Shown: positions 36,086 through 44,479 of the stretch, one piece after another | Layout of the letters: every line of letters starts with the position of its first letter | Position numbering within the stretch: position 1 is the first letter of the stretch | Source of the DNA: Novosphingobium rosa NBRC 15208 | GTDB lineage: Bacteria > Pseudomonadota > Alphaproteobacteria > Sphingomonadales > Sphingomonadaceae | Direction: 5' to 3' | DNA length: 64,000 nucleotides | Assembly (NCBI RefSeq): GCF_001598555.1 | Contig: NZ_BCZE01000001.1 | Coordinates: 1-64,000 of the forward strand | Notes under the pieces: model-generated | The model's input: the letters and a program-made list of their open reading frames with translations, nothing else | Told to the model about the DNA's origin: nothing | Database searches by the model: none | Made by a program: the position numbers and the translations under genes

Positions 36086-37108
36086 TTATGCGGCCACGGG
36101 GGTTTTCAGGCTGGGCACCTCGGTTTCGCCCAGCAACTTGGCCAGCATCACCTGCTGACGGCGAACCTGCTCCACCGAATCCGGCTCCTGCGCGTCCTCG
36201 ATCCAGCGGTTGCCCTCATATTCCGAGCAGATGTAGCCCTGATAGCCGCCCTGCTGCAGCACGCGGACAATCTCGTCATAAGGGATCGAGGGTTCGATAT
36301 AGTCCTCGGTCATCTCATAGAACTTGCCATGCACATTGTGGATACGCGGCATGTAATCGAGCATGCGCTTCGGCTCGAAAGCGGCATTGTGGCGCAGGGT
36401 TTCGGCCATGGCGATCGCCGGGCCAACGCCGCCCATGTCGCGCACATTCAGAATGACATATTCCGACAGCACGCGATCTTCATAGGCCTTGACGATATAA
36501 TCCGCGATGTTGGCAGGCACGCCGATGCGCATGAACTTTTCCTTCCACACCGGCGGGAAGCCGAAGAGGAACATGCCCATATCGGGCAGGAAGCCCAGCG
36601 CGTCCGAGCCGGATTTCTCGAAAGCCTCGGCATGGCGAATGATCCAGGGGTGATCGAAATGCAGCGGAGCATGCACCTCGATCAGGATCTTGATGCCCTT
36701 TTCCTCGGCATAGGGGGCAGCGGCCACCAGGACTTCAGGCGCAATCGAGACCAATGCGCGTATGTATTTCATGCCCAGCGCGGCGCCGAAATCGACATCC
36801 TTCTTCACGCTGGCTACCTGTTCACCAAAGGGCATCTCGCGACCCTTGTAGCGCTTGTAATCCAGCATGAAGTCATGGCTGACCGGGGTCGTGCCATATT
36901 TCGCCATCAGTGCGTGCCAATGATCGATATCGGCCTGCGCCACGCCCACCTCGGGCCAGCCCCAGAAGGTCTGCTCACCGATGATCTCGATGCCACAGGC
37001 GCCCAGTTCGGCACTGGTTCGCACGGCATCTTCAAGGGTCATTTTGCCCTGAAATGTCTCGTTCTGATAGGAATAGAGGCTCACGCCCCGTTTGATCTGA
37101 CTGGTCAT
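36086..37108 (-). CDS. C-glycoside deglycosidase alpha-subunit-like TIM barrel protein
   Basis: A 340-residue xylose isomerase-like TIM barrel. Putative metal ligands are the Glu in KILIEVHAPLHF, the Asp in LGFLPDMGMF, the His in RIHNVHGKFYEM and the Glu in YICSEYEGNRW, the same arrangement reported for the Mn-dependent alpha subunits (CarB, DgpC). Length and the adjacent beta subunit agree. The start at 37108 has AGGTGA upstream; the frame can run to 37246 but that part looks non-coding. The pair should cleave 3-oxo C-glycosides to the aglycone and an anhydro keto-enol sugar; an O-glycoside-acting relative cannot be excluded. Confidence 0.82.
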   Translation of the reverse strand: MTSQIKRGVSLYSYQNETFQGKMTLEDAVRTSAELGACGIEIIGEQTFWGWPEVGVAQADIDHWHALMAKYGTTPVSHDFMLDYKRYKGREMPFGEQVASVKKDVDFGAALGMKYIRALVSIAPEVLVAAAPYAEEKGIKILIEVHAPLHFDHPWIIRHAEAFEKSGSDALGFLPDMGMFLFGFPPVWKEKFMRIGVPANIADYIVKAYEDRVLSEYVILNVRDMGGVGPAIAMAETLRHNAAFEPKRMLDYMPRIHNVHGKFYEMTEDYIEPSIPYDEIVRVLQQGGYQGYICSEYEGNRWIEDAQEPDSVEQVRRQQVMLAKLLGETEVPSLKTPVAA

Positions 37109-37199
37109 GCCATTCACCTGGCTGTCGGTTGATGTTCGGGGATGGTTCTCCGCTGGATGCTGCCAGCGGCGCAGGCTCTCTCCCCCGACTGAGACTGTC

Positions 37200-37218
37200 T
37201 TTATTAGAACAATGATTC
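37200..37218 (-). promoter_or_regulatory. glycoside-locus motif, site A
   Basis: On the coding strand of the deglycosidase alpha gene: GAATCATTGTTCTAATAAA, 92 nt upstream of its start. It matches site B (41165) at 15 of 19 positions, with three of the four differences being transitions. Confidence 0.5.
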
Positions 37219-37327
37219 CTAAAAATGGAACGGTCGTCAAGCCCATCTTTTTCGAGGAGATGAGAGATTTTTCTCCAATCCCCAGCGAAACGCCTGTTCT
37301 CAGAGGGTCTTCGCGTTGACATGATTA

Positions 37328-37346
37328 AAACCATTGTATTAATTTA
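37328..37346 (+). promoter_or_regulatory. glycoside-locus motif, site C
   Basis: AAACCATTGTATTAATTTA, 27 nt upstream of the GlcG-like start, in coding orientation. It shares AACCATTGT and AAT with site A (13 of 19 positions). Confidence 0.45.
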
Positions 37347-37372
37347 TCTCACCATAAAAGAGGACGCCCGCC

Positions 37373-37876
37373 ATGACCTGCAAACTTTTCGCGTTGACGG
37401 CGCTTCTGGCCGCCAGCACGGCTCAGGCTGCCCCATCCCGCCCGGCGGCCATCCTGCGCCCGCCAGCGCTTTCCGCAGATCTCGCCCTGCATCTGGCCGC
37501 CACCGCCCGCGCCGCCTGCCTGAGCCATGGCGCACAGGTGGCGGTGGCGATCACCGATGCGTCGGGCGAAACACGACTGCTGGTGGCGAGCGACGGCGTC
37601 TCGTCGATCGGTGTCGAATCCGCCCGTCGCAAGGCGATGTCCGCCGCGCTGGTCGGCTTCCCCACCGCAGGCCTTGTCGAGGCGGCCAAGGTCGCGCCCA
37701 CCTACACCGATCTCCTCAAAGCCCTCCATGGCGACATGCTCTTCATGGCCGGAGGCCTGCCACTGCGGGTCGACGGGCAATTGGTGGGCGCCATCGGCGT
37801 GGGTGGCGCGGCCAATGGCGAGGCCGACGAGGCCTGCGCCAAAGCCGCCGCCGATGAACTGGCCAACCAGCACTGA
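37373..37876 (+). CDS. secreted GlcG/HbpS-family heme-binding-like protein
   Basis: A 167-residue protein with signal peptide MTCKLFALTALLAASTAQAA and one GlcG/HbpS domain (AQVAVAITDASGETRLLVASD, RRKAMSAALVGFPT, GGLPLRVDGQLVGAIGVGG). GAGGA lies upstream of the ATG. It is divergent from the deglycosidase alpha gene and convergent with the ThuA-like gene. Members of this family bind heme or corrinoids or are found with glycolate and alcohol dehydrogenases; a periplasmic role connected with the GMC dehydrogenase is possible but unproven. Confidence 0.85.
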   Translation: MTCKLFALTALLAASTAQAAPSRPAAILRPPALSADLALHLAATARAACLSHGAQVAVAITDASGETRLLVASDGVSSIGVESARRKAMSAALVGFPTAGLVEAAKVAPTYTDLLKALHGDMLFMAGGLPLRVDGQLVGAIGVGGAANGEADEACAKAAADELANQH

Positions 37877-37885
37877 ACCTGCAAA

Positions 37886-37907
37886 GGGGCGCCACGCCGG
37901 GCGCCCC
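37886..37907. terminator. bidirectional stem-loop between GlcG-like and ThuA-like genes
   Basis: GGGGCGCC / GGCGCCCC perfect 8-bp arms, 6-nt loop, between convergent genes separated by only 38 nt. Confidence 0.65.
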
Positions 37908-37914
37908 TCACACC

Positions 37915-38877
37915 TCACTTCGTGGGATAGGCCCTGGCATCCTCCTCGACCGGCAAGGTCACCTTGCCCGTAGCCGCCCATTCGGTGCCGCGCGCCATCA
38001 GCGTCTTCAAGCCGGCAAAGCCCAGCCCGACCTCATCATGGCCCAGCGTGATCGAAAAGACGCGACCCTTGCCGTAATCGGCGGTCCACACCTGCGGATG
38101 GTCGGCGTCCAGCCCCTTCATCTTGGCCAGCTTGTCGGGCGTATAGGCAGCGACAGGATATTTCGGCCCGGCGAGTTCGGGCTTATAGGCGGCTGAGGCA
38201 TCATGCGCTGTCGCCAGCACATGGATATGCGCCTCGGGATCCTGCACCATATTGGTGTACATATCGTCGTTGTAGGTCCAGATATACTCGCGCATGCCCA
38301 GCGTGATCGGATGCGTGCGATCGACAATATGGACCGGGAAGCCACCCGGGGGCGAGCGGCGGCTCTGCCCCGGCTCCATCACGGCGCCGACCAGACGGCG
38401 ATACTCCGGCCAGTTGTAGCCGAAGGTGAAGGAGGAATGATAGGCGACCAGCCCGCCGCCCTGCTTCACATAGTCGAACAGCGCCCTTTCCGCCCCGGGC
38501 GACCAGCGATGCTCGGCAGGATCATTGTAGACCCAACGGCTGGAATAGTTGAGCAGCACGACATCGTAACCCTTGAGCATCTCGAGATTGCCGTGATCGA
38601 AGTCCTCGATCACCCGCACATCGAAGCGGCCGGTGTCCTGCAACTGCTTGCGCAGCAGATTGTTCACCCCGGTCCAGTCATGCTCATAGCTGTTCCAGCC
38701 AGTGATGATCAGCACTTTCAGGCGCTTTTCCGAAGGGTCGACGGGGATCGCCACCCGCTGCACCGTTTCGGGCGGGCGATAATCGGGGTGAACGATGACC
38801 TGCGCCGCGCCCGGCACGGCCCATGCGATCAGCGCTGCGCCGGCACCCGCCAGCACGCCATTCCCAGCTTTGAACAT
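37915..38877 (-). CDS. secreted ThuA-like protein
   Basis: A 320-residue ThuA (trehalose-utilisation) family protein of class I glutamine amidotransferase-like fold, with signal peptide MFKAGNGVLAGAGAALIAWA. Landmarks are LKVLIITGWNSYEHDW, YDVVLLNYSSRWVYNDP, YVKQGGGLVAYHSSFTF and the end GRVFSITLGHDEVGLG. AAGGAGA precedes the ATG at 38877. In rhizobia ThuA works with ThuB on 3-keto derivatives of trehalose and sucrose, which agrees with the 3-keto-glycoside theme of this locus. It is last in the operon hyi-like / symporter / thuA-like. Confidence 0.85.
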   Translation of the reverse strand: MFKAGNGVLAGAGAALIAWAVPGAAQVIVHPDYRPPETVQRVAIPVDPSEKRLKVLIITGWNSYEHDWTGVNNLLRKQLQDTGRFDVRVIEDFDHGNLEMLKGYDVVLLNYSSRWVYNDPAEHRWSPGAERALFDYVKQGGGLVAYHSSFTFGYNWPEYRRLVGAVMEPGQSRRSPPGGFPVHIVDRTHPITLGMREYIWTYNDDMYTNMVQDPEAHIHVLATAHDASAAYKPELAGPKYPVAAYTPDKLAKMKGLDADHPQVWTADYGKGRVFSITLGHDEVGLGFAGLKTLMARGTEWAATGKVTLPVEEDARAYPTK

Positions 38878-38906
38878 CACTGCCTCTCCTTTGTTTATAG
38901 CTTGTG

Positions 38907-40253
38907 TCACGCCCCCTGAGCAGCGGTCCGCGCGGCGATATCGGAGCGGATGCGGGCATGATCGCCGTCCATCGGCCAGAACAGGATGGCTGCGGCCTGA
39001 GCGATCAGCACCACGGCAGGCCAGATATAATAGGACCAGCGGATCGCCTGATGGACGCCCTGAGACATCTCGCCGGAATGATAGCCCGCCATGCCCAGCG
39101 TGTAGGCCACTCCCGCCGTGCCCAGCGCCATGCCCACCTTGGTCGCCAGCGAAATGCCCGAGGACAGCAGGCCCTCGCCGCGCACGCCAAAACGCCATTC
39201 ATGATAGTCGACGCAATCGGCGGCCATCATGAAGATCGAGGTGGTCGTCACGCTGATCGCCAGCGATGAGCCGACGAAGACCGCCACGAACAGCGCAGGC
39301 TGCCCCTCCAGCCCCGGCAACAGCGCATAGAGCGCCAGCGCCACGGCGATCGAACCCAGCCAGCCCCGGCGAATACCCGTCAGCTTGAGGATCGGCGGGG
39401 CAATCACCGCCCCCAGCAGCAACGTGCCCGAGACCGAGGGCAGCAGCACCGAAATCGCCCAGGGCGCATGCAACACCTCCAGCGCGAAAAACGGTGTGTT
39501 CGACAGCACCGCGCCAAAGCGCACGAAATTCAGCGAAGCGACCGCGAAGGTCACCAGCCAGGCCCGGTTGCGCAGCATGCGCCCCACGGCGGGCAGGATC
39601 GCTCCGGTGGCGGGGGTCGGGTCATAATGCACCTCGCGGCAGGTGCGGAACAGGTTGAGCGAGAACATCAGCGAGATCACCGCAAAGACCCCGGCCAATG
39701 CGGCAAAGCCCATGCGCGGGTTGCCTGCGCCCAAAGCCTGCACCAGCGGCATGGCGAAGGCCGTGGCCAGGATCACCGAAAGCGCGGTCGCCCCGGCGCG
39801 CCAGCTGGAAAGCTGCAGACGCTCGTCGGTGCGTGCGGTCATCATCGGCAGCAGCGCGGCCAGCGGCACGCTGCCCAGTGAGAACAGCAGCCCCAGCAGG
39901 TTGAAGGTGATAAAGGCCCAGACCAGCCTTGCATCCACCGACAGGCCGGCAGGCACCCAGAAGGTCAGCACCATCAGCGCCGCGAAAGGCAGGCCCGCGT
40001 AGAGGAAGAAGGGCCGCGTGCGCCCCCAGCGGCTGCGCGTGCGGTCCACCCAGATCCCCACGCCGATATCCACCACCGCATCGAACAGCCGCGCCAGCAG
40101 GAACAGCGTTCCCACCGCCGCGGCAGGCAGCAGCGCCACATCGGTGTAGTAGAAGAGCAGGAACGCCCCCACCATATTCCAGGGCAGGCTGAAGGCGAAA
40201 TCACCCATGCCATAGCTGAATTTCTCGAACAGGGTCAGGCGGCGCTCGGCCAT
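38907..40253 (-). CDS. GPH-family sugar:cation symporter
   Basis: A 448-residue inner-membrane carrier of the glycoside-pentoside-hexuronide family (about 12 helices). It begins LFEKFSYGMGDFAFSLPWNM and has the family motif RLFDAVVDIGVGIWVDRTRSRWGRTRPF, together with MMAADCVDYHEWRFGVRGEGL in the second half. GGGAG upstream supports the ATG at 40253. It lies 29 nt before the ThuA-like gene and 70 nt after the isomerase-like gene. It would bring the (oxidised) glycoside or released sugar into the cytoplasm. Confidence 0.9.
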   Translation of the reverse strand: MAERRLTLFEKFSYGMGDFAFSLPWNMVGAFLLFYYTDVALLPAAAVGTLFLLARLFDAVVDIGVGIWVDRTRSRWGRTRPFFLYAGLPFAALMVLTFWVPAGLSVDARLVWAFITFNLLGLLFSLGSVPLAALLPMMTARTDERLQLSSWRAGATALSVILATAFAMPLVQALGAGNPRMGFAALAGVFAVISLMFSLNLFRTCREVHYDPTPATGAILPAVGRMLRNRAWLVTFAVASLNFVRFGAVLSNTPFFALEVLHAPWAISVLLPSVSGTLLLGAVIAPPILKLTGIRRGWLGSIAVALALYALLPGLEGQPALFVAVFVGSSLAISVTTTSIFMMAADCVDYHEWRFGVRGEGLLSSGISLATKVGMALGTAGVAYTLGMAGYHSGEMSQGVHQAIRWSYYIWPAVVLIAQAAAILFWPMDGDHARIRSDIAARTAAQGA

Positions 40254-40323
40254 GATGATGCTCTCCCGGAAATGGGCCCGGCGCATCGGATGCGCGCCCT
40301 TTGGCCCGGTCATGCGCAGACGG

Positions 40324-41091
40324 TCAGGCGTTCAGCGCGGCGCGCGCCTGCGCCAGTGAGGCCAGCGCCGGTTGCGTGGGGCGGTATTCCAGGCCGAAAC
40401 CGCCCTGATAGCCCAGATCCTTCAGCGTGGCGCAAAGCCCCGCCAGATCGAGATCGCCTGTGCCCGGCTCATTGCGGCCCGGCCTATCGGCCAGTTGCAC
40501 ATGGTGAACCAGATGGATGCGCCCTTGCAACACGTCACGCGCATCTTCCCCCATCACCGCCGAGTGATAGGCATCGTAGAGCAGGCGCAGGTTCGGGCTG
40601 CCCACTGCCTCGATCAGATCGAGGCCCAGCGTGGTGCTGACCAGATACATGCCGGGATGGTCGATCCGGTCGTTGAGCGGTTCGAGCAGGGCCATCACGC
40701 CAGCATCCTCGGCCATCGCGGCAATGCGCTTGAGCGCCGTGACGGCGTGATCGAAATGCTCCTTCGTGCTGATGCCTTCGCGGTTGAAGCCCGATGCCAC
40801 GATCATCGGCGCCTTGCCGAGCTTGCGCGCGGTGACAAGGCTGTCGGCCACGGCCGCGAACAGCTCGGCGTGCTGCGCCGGATCGACCAGGCTGCGGCGC
40901 GGATCGGCGCAGAAACCGGTGAGCGTCACGCCCGTTTCGGCCAACGCCTTGGCAATGCCCTCGATATCCTTGTCGCGCCACAAATGGAACTCAACCTGCC
41001 TGTAGCCAGCAGCGCGGGCAGCGCGGATGCGGTCTGGCAGCCCCTCATGCTCATCGGCGAAAATCCATTCGATACAGGGGGACAGTTGCAC
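40324..41091 (-). CDS. hydroxypyruvate isomerase-family TIM barrel protein
   Basis: A 255-residue hydroxypyruvate isomerase-like (Hyi) protein. Metal-binding-type Glu and His residues lie in MALLEPLNDRIDHPGMYL, LLYDAYHSAVMGED and HHVQLADRPGRNEPGTGDLD; the last is the Hyi hallmark, and the closing Glu is in GGFGLEYRP. It is first in the operon with the symporter and ThuA-like gene. In this locus it may isomerise or epimerise a keto sugar released from the glycoside rather than hydroxypyruvate (inference). Confidence 0.86.
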   Translation of the reverse strand: MQLSPCIEWIFADEHEGLPDRIRAARAAGYRQVEFHLWRDKDIEGIAKALAETGVTLTGFCADPRRSLVDPAQHAELFAAVADSLVTARKLGKAPMIVASGFNREGISTKEHFDHAVTALKRIAAMAEDAGVMALLEPLNDRIDHPGMYLVSTTLGLDLIEAVGSPNLRLLYDAYHSAVMGEDARDVLQGRIHLVHHVQLADRPGRNEPGTGDLDLAGLCATLKDLGYQGGFGLEYRPTQPALASLAQARAALNA

Positions 41092-41164
41092 GGCTCTCTC
41101 CTCTCGCGCTCACGCCATGGCTTGCGCCTCATCAGATCATGACGAGCGCGGCAGGGGTGGCACA

Positions 41165-41183
41165 TTTATTGGAACGATGGTTA
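41165..41183 (-). promoter_or_regulatory. glycoside-locus motif, site B
   Basis: On the coding strand of the isomerase-like gene: TAACCATCGTTCCAATAAA, 74 nt upstream of its start and nearly identical to site A. Confidence 0.5.
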
Positions 41184-41299
41184 TGATTTAGAGATAGAGA
41201 TGCGCGGATCGAACCGTCAAGCCATTTTTGCGGCACGCTCATATCATGCCGGAAAAGCGCCACGAACGATGGAGCTTTTGCAATTTAAAATAAGACGAA

Positions 41300-41318
41300 A
41301 AACCATATCGATAAGAAA
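41300..41318 (+). promoter_or_regulatory. glycoside-locus motif, site D
   Basis: AAACCATATCGATAAGAAA, in coding orientation 134 nt upstream of the TBDR start. It keeps AACCAT-N6-AA-N-AAA but differs in the spacer, so it is the weakest of the four. Confidence 0.35.
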
Positions 41319-41451
41319 GGGTCACGGTTATCCCGCCCGTACCGCAGGCCATATTTTTTTGCAGGCCGAGCTTGCGCCTTGACAGTTGAACCGAATCACC
41401 AATACTAAAACGGCAATTCTATAAAAATGCAAATTGGGGAGGATCAGGACG

Positions 41452-43776
41452 ATGCGCAAGGGAACCGCTTGGCTTTTTTCGGCAGGTGTCAGCCTGCTGG
41501 CCACAACAGCCTATGCCCAGACGGCGAAAGACACCACCGCCGATGACCATGAAATCATCGTGACCGCCCAGAACCGCAAGGAAAACGTCCAGAACGTGCC
41601 GATTGCCATCTCGGTGGTCTCCGGCGCCGCGCTGGTGTCGAAGGGGGTAACGGATTTCACATCGATCCAGAAGGTGTCCCCTGCGCTCAACATCACCAAT
41701 GACACGAACAACACCCGCGTGACCGTGCGCGGCGTCGGCACGCTGTCGAACAATGAAGCGCAGGACCAGTCGATCGCCGTCAACATCGATGGCGAATACA
41801 TCAACCGCCCGACGATCCTCAATGCCGCGATCTTCGATCTCGATCGCGTCGAGGTGCTGCGCGGCCCTCAGGGCACGCTCTATGGCCGCAACTCCACCGG
41901 CGGCGCGGTGAACTTCATCACCCGCAAGCCCGGCGACCACTTTGCCGCCAATGGTTCGGTCACCTATGGCAATTACAATCAAGTGATCGTCGATGGCGGT
42001 CTGGATGTGCCGCTGGCGGGCATCGGCGGCATCCGCTTCGCCGGTTTCTACCGCAGCCATGACGGCTATTCCTATCACCCCAACACGCCCTCCAGCCCCA
42101 CCGCCGCCTATACGCCGGTCAACACCCAGCGCAGCGACGACGATAACACCGGCGGCGGCCGCATCAGCCTGCGCCTGCGCCCCCTGCAGGGGCTGACCAT
42201 CGATGGGGCGGTGGAATATGTCGAACAGAACCTCATCCCCGCTTCACAGGCCGGAGGCGACATGACCAGCGCGGCCAACAATCCGGGCGCCAGCGGCTGC
42301 GGCAATGGCTGGGCTTCGGCGGGAACGGTCTCGGGCGCTCCGGCCTGCGTGCCTCAGAACACCCATGCGCTGGTCGCCATCAACCGCCAGAGCTACAATT
42401 CGCCGGCGCAGGGATCGGGTTGGCTGCACCAATATTCCACGGCGGAACGCGGACGCATCGCTTATGACGCGGGCCCCTTCACCGTCACCTACACCGGTGG
42501 CTATCGCTATACCCGCGATTCCAATGTGCTGACCCTGGCCCCCAATTACGTCTTCACCCATTTCGGCGAGACGGTCAAAACCCAGAGCCATGAATTGCGC
42601 TTCAACGGCATCACCAGTGGCGTGACATGGCAGGCGGGCGCTTTTTACTTCCGGGAGAAGCAATGGACCAATGGCGGACTTTATTCCGCTTACATCGGCC
42701 AGAACGGCTCCTACATCAATTACTTCCAGCATCCCACAGACACGCAGAGCATCTCGGGCTTCGGCCAGCTCGAAGTGCCGGTGACCGAACAGCTGACCGT
42801 GGTGGCGGGCGGGCGCTATACGCATGATGTGCGCAACGCCACCTTCCGCGCCTTCAATCCCTTCTACTATGCCTTTGCGGGCGGAACCGGCGCCTACAAC
42901 ACCGGGCCGATCAATCTGGCGCCCCTGGCATCGCAGATCGGCTACAGCGATGTGCCGCTGCACTATGCGGGCAGCAAGGCGACTTGGCTGGCCGGGATCA
43001 ATTACAAGCCCAACACGCGCACGCTGGTCTATGCCAAGGTCTCGACCGGGTACAAGGCGGGCGGTTTCGACGGTTCGGGCAACACGTTCCGGCCAGAAAA
43101 CAACACCGCCTATGAAGGTGGCGCCAAGCTGAAGCTGGGCGATCGCGGCCAGCATACGTTCAATGTCGCGGGTTTCTATTACGATTACAAGGATCTGCAA
43201 AACGATGTGCTGCTCAATCCGGTGATCGGCGCGCAGACCTTCAATGCCGGTCGCGCCCGCATCTATGGCCTCGAGGCCGAGGCCAATCTGCGCCCGACCT
43301 CCGACGATACGCTGACGCTTTCGGCCAACTGGACGCATGGACGCTACACGCAGTTCACCGCCAGCGTGAATTACTACAATCAGGATGGCACGCAGAACCC
43401 CACCATCAATCTTGCGGGCAATCATCTGCCGCAGTCACCCGACTATGTGCTGACGCTGGGTTACGACCACGCCTTCCATCTGGGTAATGGCGCCACCGTG
43501 ACCGCCTCTGTCTTCGAGCGTTACAAGAGCGGCTATTATCTCGACTTCTACAATTATCATGACAGCTATCAGATCGGCCACACGCAGACCGATCTGAGCA
43601 TCGAATACAAGCCGCGCAACAAGGCCTACAGTGTTCAGGCCTATGTCCGCAATCTGGAGAACTATCGCTCTTTGACCTATGCCGCCAACACGGTGATTTC
43701 GGGTCAGGCCAACATCTACAGCTGGCAGTTCGGCCCGCCGCGCACCTTCGGCGCACGTCTGGGCTTCGAATTCTGA
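41452..43776 (+). CDS. TonB-dependent outer-membrane receptor of the glycoside locus
   Basis: A 774-residue TBDR. Signal peptide MRKGTAWLFSAGVSLLATTA (cut after YAQ), TonB-box region HEIIVTAQNRKENVQNVP, plug motif LDRVEVLRGPQGTLYGRNSTGG and a barrel closing with FGARLGFEF (canonical terminal Phe). GGGGAGGATCAGGACG precedes the ATG; a TTG further upstream in frame is not needed. It is first of an operon with the two dehydrogenase genes, so its ligand is probably the glycoside they oxidise. Confidence 0.92.
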   Translation: MRKGTAWLFSAGVSLLATTAYAQTAKDTTADDHEIIVTAQNRKENVQNVPIAISVVSGAALVSKGVTDFTSIQKVSPALNITNDTNNTRVTVRGVGTLSNNEAQDQSIAVNIDGEYINRPTILNAAIFDLDRVEVLRGPQGTLYGRNSTGGAVNFITRKPGDHFAANGSVTYGNYNQVIVDGGLDVPLAGIGGIRFAGFYRSHDGYSYHPNTPSSPTAAYTPVNTQRSDDDNTGGGRISLRLRPLQGLTIDGAVEYVEQNLIPASQAGGDMTSAANNPGASGCGNGWASAGTVSGAPACVPQNTHALVAINRQSYNSPAQGSGWLHQYSTAERGRIAYDAGPFTVTYTGGYRYTRDSNVLTLAPNYVFTHFGETVKTQSHELRFNGITSGVTWQAGAFYFREKQWTNGGLYSAYIGQNGSYINYFQHPTDTQSISGFGQLEVPVTEQLTVVAGGRYTHDVRNATFRAFNPFYYAFAGGTGAYNTGPINLAPLASQIGYSDVPLHYAGSKATWLAGINYKPNTRTLVYAKVSTGYKAGGFDGSGNTFRPENNTAYEGGAKLKLGDRGQHTFNVAGFYYDYKDLQNDVLLNPVIGAQTFNAGRARIYGLEAEANLRPTSDDTLTLSANWTHGRYTQFTASVNYYNQDGTQNPTINLAGNHLPQSPDYVLTLGYDHAFHLGNGATVTASVFERYKSGYYLDFYNYHDSYQIGHTQTDLSIEYKPRNKAYSVQAYVRNLENYRSLTYAANTVISGQANIYSWQFGPPRTFGARLGFEF

Positions 43777-43784
43777 TGCCGCGC

Positions 43785-43814
43785 GCCGGGGCCTGCTGCG
43801 GGGCAGGCTCCGGC
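43785..43814 (+). terminator. stem-loop after the TBDR gene
   Basis: GCCGGGGCCTGC / GCAGGCTCCGGC, 12-bp arms with one G-T-type mismatch and a 6-nt loop, in the 66 nt before the dehydrogenase small-subunit gene. There is no T-run; partial termination or mRNA stabilisation is as likely as full termination. Confidence 0.5.
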
Positions 43815-43842
43815 ATCCAGCCTTACAGCGAAAGCATGTGCG

Positions 43843-44475
43843 ATGGCCGATCATGACCCCTCCCTCTGGAAGCGCCGCGATGTTCTGGGCGGCGCGGCGC
43901 TGTTCGCGCTGGCGGTGGGCCTGCCGGTCGCGGCGATCCGCCTTACCGACCTTTCGCCCGATGACCGGCCCACACCGCGCCTGCGCCGGATGCTGCGCGA
44001 GGTCAGCCAGTTGGTCATCCCCCGCAGCGATACGCCAGGCGCCGGGGATGCGGGCGTCGGCGATTTCCTGATCTTTGCGCTGGCCCATGGCATGGAGGGC
44101 ACGGGCGAGCCGTTCAGCCATCCAGGCACCGACCTGCCGCTTCGCGCCAACGGCAGCCTGCGCCACACGCATTGGCTGGAAACCGAACTGGACCGGCGCG
44201 GCAATGGCGACTGGCTGGCGCTGAGCCCTACCCGCCGCGCGGAAATGCTGGCCGCGCTCGACCATCAGGCCTTTCCCGATGGCCCGCCGCCCGCTGTCCT
44301 AAGCCCGTGGCGGGCGATCAAGGGCCTGATCCTCACCGGCTATTACACCAGCCAGATCGGCGGCGCGCAGGAGCTGCGCTACGCCCTGATCCCGGGCCGC
44401 TATGACGCCGACCTGCCCTTTTCCTCCCATGACCGCGCCTGGTCCAGCGACTGGACCGCGGTGGATTTCGGATAG
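43843..44475 (+). CDS. Tat-exported gluconate 2-dehydrogenase subunit 3-family protein
   Basis: A 210-residue small subunit of a periplasmic GMC dehydrogenase. The N-terminus has a Tat motif (KRRDVLGGAALFALAVGLPV) and the family segments LREVSQLVIPRSDTPGAGDAGVGDFL and LILTGYYTSQIGGAQELRY. It lacks cofactor motifs; such subunits act as export chaperone and partner, carrying the GMC subunit, which has no signal, through the Tat system. It ends 4 nt before the GMC gene. The pair resembles membrane-bound glucoside 3-dehydrogenases of bacteria. Confidence 0.88.
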   Translation: MADHDPSLWKRRDVLGGAALFALAVGLPVAAIRLTDLSPDDRPTPRLRRMLREVSQLVIPRSDTPGAGDAGVGDFLIFALAHGMEGTGEPFSHPGTDLPLRANGSLRHTHWLETELDRRGNGDWLALSPTRRAEMLAALDHQAFPDGPPPAVLSPWRAIKGLILTGYYTSQIGGAQELRYALIPGRYDADLPFSSHDRAWSSDWTAVDFG

Positions 44476-44479
44476 CACC

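Larger units (their letters stand above)
41092..41451. other. 360-nt divergent promoter region of the glycoside locus
   Basis: No gene. It holds the promoters of the isomerase-symporter-thuA operon and of the TBDR-dehydrogenase operon, is more AT-rich than its surroundings, and contains motif sites B and D. Confidence 0.7.
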
